This document shows positions 56,695 to 64,000 of a stretch of DNA of 64,000 bases, piece after piece (position 1 is the first letter of the stretch; each line of letters opens with the position of its first letter). The stretch lies in assembly GCA_022264855.1 (NCBI GenBank), contig JABYQU010000068.1, positions 99,987 to 163,986 on the forward strand. Direction: 5' to 3'. A program made the position numbers and the translations under genes. This stretch comes from Lenzites betulinus (lineage: Eukaryota; Basidiomycota; Agaricomycetes; Polyporales; Polyporaceae). The notes under the pieces were generated by a model. That model made no database searches. It was not told the DNA's origin and was given only the letters and a program-made list of their open reading frames with translations.

Positions 56695-58018
56695 GTTGTA
56701 TTACAATAGCCCACCAAGGTGGTACCAGCAGTGTGTATTCTTGGCCACCATAGTTTATTGTTAATCTGGCCCCAGGTGTTGTACAAACCCATTAATGGTT
56801 GTTAATCTGTACAGTGTTGTTATTGATTGTAAAATAGAGCGCATTTATACAATGGACCCTAGCATTGTCAAATGATGTTAATCATTGTTAAAAGCTGCTT
56901 TAGATGTTGTTAATGGTTGTAAAATAAGCCCTGAGGTTGTTTAACATTGTTAAAAGCTGCTTGGATGTTGTTAATGATTGTAAAATCAGTGCCTGCTTGT
57001 AGGTCCCTGTTTACCGCTTAATGGCGCTTTTTTGCTTCCCAATAGGGTAGGTATACCAAATGACCGCATTTGGGCGCTTTTTTGGCTTCCAAATGGGGCA
57101 GTGGCTACCACCACCCCCTGGGGGCTCCCTTTTGGCCCCCTGGGCGCATTATTGCCCTATTTTGTGCCCTATGTATATGTGGTGATCATGATCATGATAC
57201 ATATCAGGTATTCTGTGGGGGCCAAAAACAGACAAAAGCGGTCAAAAAAGCGAACCCAGGGCAGGGGTCAGCAGGTCCTGGTAGGTGCATGCAGCACATA
57301 ATTGGTTCCTCTGGGCCCATTACATTGATCAATATATCATTTGAAAGCTATAGTTCAGGGCTTTCTGGGACATCTATTTGCATAGCCCACGTGCTATATT
57401 GATGAAGATATGGCCTTTCGCATTTTCGCAAAAAGCAGCCATTTTGTTTGCCCATAGCTCTGATCCAGGGCACATATAAATTCACCCTATACATCGTTAG
57501 AATTGTATTTAGCATACCTTTAAAACGGGCCTACTCTCAGGATATTCCATCCACATGTATTCTGCCCCTCCTCCTGCCTCCCTGCTAATAGATCGCCCTC
57601 CAGGGCCCTCAGTTCCTGATAGATTCCCTTGAAAGTCTTTGCAGTTTGTACTGCAATATATCCAAACATATTTCCAGCTTTGCATGATTAAAATGGCCTA
57701 CCCCTTACGTGCCCTCTTGCTGTACATTTTGTGCACTCCCAGCTTGTTTGCTCCATAATTTTATACCCTGTACAGATATGGTCCTGCTCTATTTTGCATG
57801 CTGTCTGTGTATACTATAGCTACCAATAGATTTGCTCAAAAGTGTTATCGGACATCTGGATCTCTTATAGCTCCTTATCAGTAGCCCACAGAGTAGCCCA
57901 ATCTGTCGCTTTCTGGGGGAATATTATATAGATCAACAGCATAGCTGTACTGGCATAGTGCTCAGAATCATGTTGCAAAAAACATCATGAGATTTGGTGG
58001 AGAAGTGACGGAGTATGG
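56681..58018 (+). repeat. Left arm of the palindromic element
   Basis: About 1.34 kb. It starts CACCTGTTTTCCACGTTGTA and ends GTGACGGAGTATGG. It contains the subterminal repeats described separately and pairs with 58122-59454. Confidence 0.82.
56860..56985 (+). repeat. Subterminal repeats inside the palindrome arm
   Basis: The unit ATTGTTAAAAGCTGCTT, then about 3-5 bases, then ATGTTGTTAATG and ATTGTAAAAT, occurs twice about 65 bp apart, with partial copies around it. The mirror set lies at about 59150-59275. Subterminal short repeats of this kind serve as transposase-binding sites in hAT and CACTA elements. That role is inferred. Confidence 0.7.
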
Positions 58019-58121
58019 GCAGAATATCCCAAATGGTGGTCTACATGCTCAAACACAGCTTACAGCAGTGCATTCATGTATTCTTCACCAACTGCATCAA
58101 AGGGTCATTCTGAGGTGTTCT

Positions 58122-59454
58122 CCATACCTCCGTCACTTCTCCACCAAATCTCATGATGTTTTTTGCAACATGATTCTGAGCACTATGCCAGTACAGCTAT
58201 GCTGTCTGATCTATTAATATTCCCCAGAAAGCGACAGATTGGGCTACTCTGTGGGCTACTGATAAGGAGCCTATAAGAGATCCAGATGTCCGATAACACT
58301 TTTGAGCAAAATTATTGGTAGCTATAGCATATACAAACAGCATGCAAAAGAGAGCAGGGCCATATTGTACAGGATATAATATTATGGAGCAAACAGCTGG
58401 AAGTGCACAAATGTACAGCAAGGGGGCACGGAAGGGTAGGCCATTTTAAATCATGCAAAGCTGGAAATATGTTTGGATATATTGCCAGTACAAACTGCAA
58501 AAGACTTTCAAGGGAATCTATCAGGAACTGAGGGCCCTGGAGGGCGATCTATTAGCAGGGAGGCAGGAGGAGGGGCAGAATAATGTGGATGGAATATCCT
58601 GAGAGTAGGCCCGTTTTAAAGGTATGCTAAATACAATTCTAACGATGTATAGGGTGAATTTATATGTGCCCTGGATCAGGAGTATGGAGCAAACAAAATG
58701 GCTGCTTTTTGCGAAAATGCGAAAGGCCATATCTTCATCAATATAGCACCGTGGGCTATGCAAATAGATGTCCCAGAAAGCCCTGAACTATAGCTTTCAA
58801 ATGATATATTGATCAATGTAATGGGCCCAGAGGAACAATTATGTGCTGCATGCACCTACCAGGACCTGCTGACCCTGCCCTGGGTTCGCTTTTTTGACCG
58901 CTTTGGTCTGTTTTTGCCCCACAGAATACCCTGATATGTATCATGATCACACATATACATAAGGCACAAAGTAGGGCAATAATGCGCCCAGGGGGGCCAA
59001 AAGGGAGCCCCCAGGGGGTGGTGGTAGGCCACTGCCCCATTTGGAAGCCAAAAAGCGCCCAAATGCGGTCATTTGGTATACTACCCTATTAGGAAGCCAA
59101 AAAAGCGCCCATTAAGCGTAAACAGGGACCTACAAGCAGGCACTGATTTTACAATCATTAACAACATCCCAAGCAGCTTTTAACAATGTTAAACAACCTC
59201 AGAGCTCATTTTACAACCATTAACACATCTAAAGCAGCTTTTAACAATGATTAACATCATTTGACAATGCTAGGGTCCATTGTATAAATGTGCTCTATTT
59301 TACAATCAATAACAACACTGTACAGATTACAACCATTAATGGGTTGTACAACACCTGGGGGCCAGATTAACAATAAACTATGGTGGCCACAGAATACACA
59401 CTGCTGGTACCACCTTGGTGGGTTATTGTAATACAACAGTGGAAGCCACAGGTG
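58122..59454 (-). repeat. Right arm of the palindromic element
   Basis: Inverted copy of the left arm. Its inner edge is CCATACCTCCGTCAC and its outer edge ends in GTGGAAGCCACAGGTG. Small differences from the left arm include ACCC/GCCC near the tip and single-base length changes in T runs. Confidence 0.82.
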
Positions 59455-59722
59455 GCGAGCTGGGCGTCGACGTGTTGGAAGGCCTTGTCCAGGAACTTGC
59501 TCGACTTGCTCCAAGTAGTCGGCCATGCCGGAGAAGCCCCGGCCATCAGGGTGCCGAAGGCGTCGGACCGCGCCTGAACAAGGGCCTGTTGCTGGGCCAA
59601 GATGCGGAAGGCGACGACGTCGTCGAGCGGAGACCGGGGAGCTCGTTGGGTGGGTTGGCTCGCTGCTTGGACAGGGACTGGCGGAACTCGCGGGTGAACT
59701 CGCGGCGGAACCACTCGACCTC
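59446..59722 (-). pseudogene. Downstream fragment of a repetitive Cys-rich gene, trapped between two elements
   Basis: Reading on the minus strand from 59722, the frame VEWFRREFTREFRQSLSKQR continues the interrupted gene at 62189-64000. Further on, different frames carry VVAFRILAQQQALVQARSD and GMADYLEQVEQ, so at least two frameshifts have occurred. The fragment ends at the right arm of the palindrome. Function unknown. Confidence 0.55.
59715..59722 (+). repeat. Target-site duplication, left copy (TCGACCTC)
   Basis: The exact 8-bp sequence TCGACCTC lies directly outside the left end of the 59723-62180 element and recurs at 62181-62188. Confidence 0.85.
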
Positions 59723-60245
59723 ACCTACTGCTGTAACAATGATGCATCAAAGTCCGTACGCGCCCAGGCAGGCGTTACATCATAGTCCGTACGTTGCGCG
59801 TATAATTAAGCGCTTACTAAGCGCCCATCTGAGTTACAATATAGCCTTCCCAATAAGCAGTTGACCCCGGCAAGCCCAGCAGGCCCTATTATCACTACTG
59901 ATAACAGGCGCTTTTTGGTGCACCTTCCCAAAATGGTATGTACTGATGTATCTTATCTCCCCAGCGCTTTTCTAATCACTTTCCTTGTGCTATCTTATCT
60001 TATGGGCGCTTTTTGGCCCCATTTGGCCCCCTCGGGTAATTGGACTATTGGTGAGCCCCCCCCCTATTGCTCTGGCTCACTCAATTCTTATCCGATTGAG
60101 TTGGTTCTTTTTGCATAGTGTAACGTTTATAAATGCGAACCAAACGCGCCCATTACGACGGCATAAGGTGTGCTACAAAGATATCTGCAAAATATGTGAA
60201 ACATGGGTGCTTCAAATACAGAATGGGCCATAGCACCACCAGTTC
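59723..60245 (+). repeat. Left terminal inverted repeat of the hAT-like element
   Basis: It starts ACCTACTGCTGTAACAATGA and ends CACCACCAGTTC. Nearly base-for-base inverted at 61656-62180; differences include AGTCC/ATTCC near the tip. Confidence 0.88.
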
Positions 60246-61655
60246 CGGGTGGATCTGAGTTGCGCTGGGCTTGTTGGAAAGTGGTAATATATCGCTTTCC
60301 AATGAGCCTCTTTCAAAGCGATTCCGTGCAGGACCCACTGAGACGTTTTTGTTACAAGGTGCAGGGAGTCACCTTGAAATACCTCTGCCAATACTTGGCC
60401 GTTTCACTGTGTGTCTTTTGATAATGAGATGTGCTAGCATGTACTAGATATGCATATCATTTGTTCTGGATACATCCCACATGCAACCATCTGGGGAGGC
60501 ATCCAGTGGCTGCTCACTGGGCGCTTCTTTCGCTACTTGTACAGCCGATCCACCTCCGATTCCTACGCAAATAATTTGTTGGAAAGCGACAGGGAATAGA
60601 GTTCTAGTGGTATTTTTTGCATGGAGCCACCAGTGTGCATGCCAGAATGGCCTATTTACCTCTCTGCTATCTTCTTACAGTGAAGCTGACCACCCATCCT
60701 CCCCAAAACATGTGGAATGATATGAGAACACTGAATGAGGGTATCACATATTACACCATAGAATGTGAGAGTACTTAGGTATGATGTACTGTATGTAGAA
60801 CACTATAAATGCTGCATACATTGCCCAGAAAGCCTGAAAATGCGAATACTTCACACTTCTAGCACTGTTATAACACCCTGTGCATGTATATATAGTCCAT
60901 ACTGTACACATTCACACTGGCATAGTATGTAGCTTTCAAATGAGCCCAAGATCATGTTTATTGGTGGAGTAGATGTTGAGATACATGTTGCAACACATAG
61001 TTACAGTATGGACCTTCATCTTGGGCATGCTGTGCTTGCAAAGTGCTTATGACCGTCTTAAGACGCTTATGGGCGCTTATTTGACCCCCTGGGTCGCAAC
61101 TCAAATAGCCAGAGCACATCTATGTCAATTTGTTTGTAACTTTGTACATACATTGATAGGGATGATCTGTAACCATGTGCAAAGTCTTGCATCTTCTGGT
61201 GAGGTCTGTGGTAAGTAGTACAAGGATAAAGACCTATAAAGAGTCATACCTATAGTGAGGCGACCACTGCACGCACCATGACGCAAAATATGTCGTTGGA
61301 ACGCCATGTTCAGCCGCTTTCCAACGCTATACTTTGCGCCAGAAACGGGCGCGAACTGGTGGGGTAGCCCAATGAAGCACCCAGTGTGCCAGTACTGGAT
61401 GCTTTTTTGGGCACTTGGGTGGTGTTTGTGCCCAGAGCAAGTACTATGACTGTATACTACACGTTAGTGCGTACAATCGTCAAGAGGAAAGAAGGGAATC
61501 GGTGGGATATTGAGAGAGATATGTGAGTATTCCTCCCTGCACCCTGTAATGGAAACACCTCAACGGGTTCTGCACCGAATCGGGTCGCGCGGGATGCGTT
61601 CGAAAGCAGTGGATTAACGCTTTCCAACGAGCTCTGCGCGACCCTGTTCCGCGCA

Positions 61656-62180
61656 GAACTGGTGGTGCTATGGCCCATTCTGTATTTGAAGCACCCATGT
61701 TTCGCATATTTTGCAGATATCTTTGTAGCACACCTTATGCCGTCGTAATGGGCGCGTTTGGTTCGCATTTATAAACGTTACACTATGCAAAAAGAACCAA
61801 CTCAATCGGATAAGAATTGAGTGAGCCAGAGCAATAGGGGGGGGCTCACCAATAGTCCAATTACCCGAGGGGGCCAAATGGGGCCAAAAAAGCGCCCATA
61901 AGATAAGATAGCACAAGGAAAGTGATTAGAAAAGCGCTGGGGAGATAAGATACATCAGTACATACCATTTTGGGAAGGTGCACCAAAAAGCGCCTGTTAT
62001 CAGTAGTGATAATAGGCCTGCTGGGCTTGCCGGGGTCAACTGCCTTATTGGGAAGGCTATATTGTAACTCAGATGGGCGCTTAGTAAGCGCTTAATTATA
62101 CGCGCAACGTACGGACTATGATGTAACGCCTGCCCTGGGCGCGTACGGAATTTGATGCATCATCCTTACAACAGCAGCTG
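61656..62180 (-). repeat. Right terminal inverted repeat of the hAT-like element
   Basis: On the minus strand it starts CAGCTGCTGTTGTAAGGATG, then matches the left repeat (GATGCATCAAA onward) to CACCACCAGTTC. The outer 20 bases are less alike than the rest. Confidence 0.88.
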
Positions 62181-62188
62181 TCGACCTC
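62181..62188 (+). repeat. Target-site duplication, right copy (TCGACCTC)
   Basis: Exact partner of 59715-59722. Confidence 0.85.
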
Positions 62189-64000
62189 GGTGTCGACGCA
62201 GTCGCGGAAGCTAGCCTCGCTGACGGGCCAGTAGGCGGGAGGATCTTCGGCCGAGGCCGAGGGCACGAAGGGTCCGTCGGCGTCGCCGTCGTCCGACGCC
62301 TCTTGGTGGAGTTCGAGGTCCTATGGAAACAAAGAGCAAGAGAAGTTAGCAAGTTGCAGCTGAAGGATCGCGAAACTACGCGTACCTCTCGCGGACGCAC
62401 CTGCGCATCGGCAGTCTGGCCACTGGTCGCGCCGACGGACGCGAGCGAGGTCGAAGCGGCGCCGGGCGTAGCGCCGCTACCGAGAGGGGCTATCGCGACA
62501 TCAGCACTAGTTTCGCGTCTTGCGCGACGGCGTGAGGAGGAGGGCGGACCTTGCTTTGAGAGCGGCGGAGCCCCTTGGACCCGACGGTGAAGCCGTGAGC
62601 CCCGAACGCCCTCTCGACCGCGCCGGAGGATCTCGCGGTAGCTACGGAGGTCGAGGCAGCGGCAGACACCGGCCGAGGACGAGGGCGAGGACGGGGCTCT
62701 GCGACCGGAGCGTCGACAGGGGGTTCTACCGGTTCCGCGTCGCTGGCTTCTTCTTCGGCGGACTGGGCGGAACCCTGGTCGGAATCGTCGCCGCTCGCGG
62801 ATTCGGTACCGGAAGCGACGGGGTCTTGCGGAGGGAGCGGGTAGACGGGCGGGCGACCCAGTTCCTGCGTAAGCTCCTCGACGACCCAGGGCGGGATGAG
62901 GTGCTTGGAGCCGCGGATGTGGCAGACGTTGAAGACCTCGCGGGCGATAGGCGGGGCCGCTACGCGAAGTAGGAAGTCAGCGTTCGGAGCTCGAGCAGAG
63001 CGCGGAGAAGAATAGAAGGGGAGGGCGCACCGTACGAGTATCCCTTCGAGCGGTACCAGTCCGCGTAGCCCCGACCCTGGATCGCGGCCATCTTCCCGGA
63101 GGCCTTGACCGGGTTGATTAGATGGCAAGACTGCCGGCCGTACCAGCAGCGGTCGCACCGGTCGAGCCCTTCGCGCATAATACAGCGCATTTCGCTACCG
63201 TCAGGCTCGCGGCCCCGGCAACCAGTGCACTGCGAAAAGGAGGGGGCCAAGGGATTGTTAGCCCTACGAACGGAGAACGAGGCTGAGGGGACTTACGCGC
63301 TTCATGCGATCATTTGGCAGCCGCGCCTTACGCGGGTAGACGGCGGCGAGAGCTGGGGAAGGCCGGTACGACGCTTCCGCGGAGCAGGAGCCTCGATCCG
63401 GACCGTCTTCTTCTTTGGTGCGCGGCGGTACCCCGCCTTCTTCTCCACGGGGAGGAGCTTGGACGTCGACGCGCGTGTGGGGATCGACGCGATGGGGTCG
63501 TCGGTCTCGGACGCGGAAGCAGCGGCGGATCCTCCTGCGGCAGGGCCCTACCCTTACCTTTATCGCGTTTCGGCTGCTTCGCAGGCGGGGCCGTGGGTTC
63601 GGGGGAGGAGGAAGGGCGGCGGGACGCTTGCTGGAGGCGGCGCCGGCGGTGGAAGGACTGCGCGCGCGGAGGGCCCGGAAGTGCGAACGGGACGGGCGCG
63701 GGCGACGAAGGGGCTGCGCCGAGGCAGCTGGAGTAGCCCGCGCGGAAACGACAGACTCCGGGAGCGGCGCACCGGTCGCGCGAGCCCACGCGCGGACGAA
63801 AAGAGGGTGGACCCAGGGGTAGTCGTCGGGGTGGTCCGCCGGCGGATCTCCCATGCCCGTCGCGAAGTCCGCGAAGTGGGTATAGAGTTCGTCGGCGAAG
63901 CGACGGACCGTGCCTGGCCTTCGGTCAGGAGCACGAGCTCGTCCTGTGGGTAGGGAGGCGTCAGCGATCGCGGAGTCCGCCAGGCAAGAGGGGGGGAGCG
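62189..64000 (-). pseudogene. Cys-rich repetitive gene of unknown function, interrupted by the hAT-like element
   Basis: On the minus strand the gene enters from beyond the window. Segments include RRFADELYTHFADFATGMGD and DDYPWVHPLFVRAWARA, then a basic stretch (SKLLPVEKKAGYRRAPKKK). After an intron ending about 63230 comes a Cys-rich unit with CTGC, RCIM, CDRCWYGRQSC, like a small zinc-binding fold. Another intron (about 62970-63033) leads to REVFNVCHIRGSKHLIPPWV and a disordered acidic region. A frame change near 62500 and an intron (about 62321-62400) come before DLELHQEASDD. The gene is cut at 62188 by the insertion. Such genes are usually multi-copy in agaricomycetes and may be transposon cargo. 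I cannot name it. Confidence 0.5.

Larger units (their letters stand above)
56681..59454. mobile_element. 2.77-kb palindromic (foldback-type) non-coding element
   Basis: The whole segment reads almost the same on both strands. Its left half from 56681 matches the reverse complement of its right half ending at 59454, with scattered substitutions and small indels (estimated about 95% or more identity by eye). The arms enclose a loop of roughly 100 bp. The element is AT-richer than its surroundings and has no coding frame of note. The left flank is gag, the right flank a piece of a Cys-rich gene. I found no convincing target-site duplication. It is probably a non-autonomous DNA transposon with giant inverted repeats, or two head-to-head copies. 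An assembly artefact is less likely because the arms differ. Confidence 0.8.
59723..62180. mobile_element. 2.46-kb hAT-like non-autonomous element with ~524-bp terminal inverted repeats
   Basis: Long, nearly identical inverted repeats (59723-60245 and 61656-62180) bound a non-coding interior. An 8-bp duplication flanks it on both sides. Eight-base duplications and ends resembling CAG/CA(C)CT are typical of the hAT superfamily, though TIRs this long are not. Past the main TIRs, weaker matching continues inward (60246-60390 against 61500-61655), so the arms were once longer. No transposase frame exists inside, so mobility would need another copy's enzyme. The element split a gene; joining the flanks over one copy of the duplication gives an open frame at the junction. 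Confidence 0.82.

Noticed and set aside
56681..59454. Palindrome as an assembly artefact
   Set aside because: The arms differ at many places and the loop is unique, which a mirrored misassembly would not give. It still needs long-read proof.
56675..59462. Target-site duplication of the palindrome
   Set aside because: I tried several end positions and found no 4-9 bp direct repeat; similar strings at the ends are inverted, not direct.
60400..61500. Transposase or RNA gene in the interior of the hAT-like element
   Set aside because: Only short frames up to about 80 codons without family features; no tRNA-like fold was recognised.

Overview
The window is nuclear DNA of a basidiomycete fungus, most likely an agaricomycete. 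Its genes are dense and GC-rich. They are split by many 48-70 bp introns, nearly all GT-AG, and these can be placed exactly because the flanking protein families are recognisable. There are no ribosome-binding sites or operons. Neighbouring genes are mostly divergent or convergent pairs 150-1000 bp apart. I saw no tRNA, rRNA or CRISPR array.

Positions 1-50,300 are a gene-dense housekeeping block. In order it holds: the first exon of a GNAT-like protein (-), RNase P/MRP subunit Pop3 (+), dCMP deaminase (+), Tti1 of the TTT chaperone complex (-), fused PabA-PabB aminodeoxychorismate synthase (+), a 2-oxoglutarate/Fe(II) oxygenase (-), the NEDD8-conjugating enzyme Ubc12 (+), a nucleolar RRM protein (+), the Golgi Qa-SNARE Sed5 (-), NAD glycerol-3-phosphate dehydrogenase (+), an ankyrin plus CCCH zinc-finger protein (+), bifunctional purine enzyme Ade5,7 (-), a 991-residue disordered protein (+), a conserved 765-residue protein of unknown role (-), an Lnt-like nitrilase-fold membrane protein (-), two tandem small metallothionein genes (-), mitochondrial ribosomal protein mS23 (+), proteasome lid subunit Rpn5 (-), an F-box/LRR-like protein (-), the replication factor Sld2 (-) and a Pal1-like protein (+). 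These genes do not form one pathway. Several touch nucleotide and one-carbon supply (dCMP deaminase, PABA synthase, Ade5,7), replication and checkpoint control (Sld2, Tti1) and protein turnover (Ubc12, Rpn5, F-box).

Positions 51,100-64,000 are a nested transposon block. A DUF6589 gene loses its 3' end at about 53.17 kb. A decayed Ty3/Gypsy-type 5' end follows, with a leader ORF and a frameshifted gag bearing a CCHC zinc knuckle. The gag is cut at about 56.69 kb by a 2.77-kb, almost perfectly palindromic non-coding element with two arms of about 1.33 kb around a loop of about 100 bp. Next comes a short piece of a Cys-rich repetitive gene, then a 2.46-kb non-coding element with terminal inverted repeats of about 524 bp. 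That second element is bounded by an exact 8-bp duplication (TCGACCTC), and the rest of the Cys-rich gene lies beyond it. Joining the gene across one copy of the duplication restores an open frame at the junction. The two non-coding elements share a G/C-plus-T-run motif and may be relatives in one non-autonomous family of hAT type. They are the most novel material in the window.
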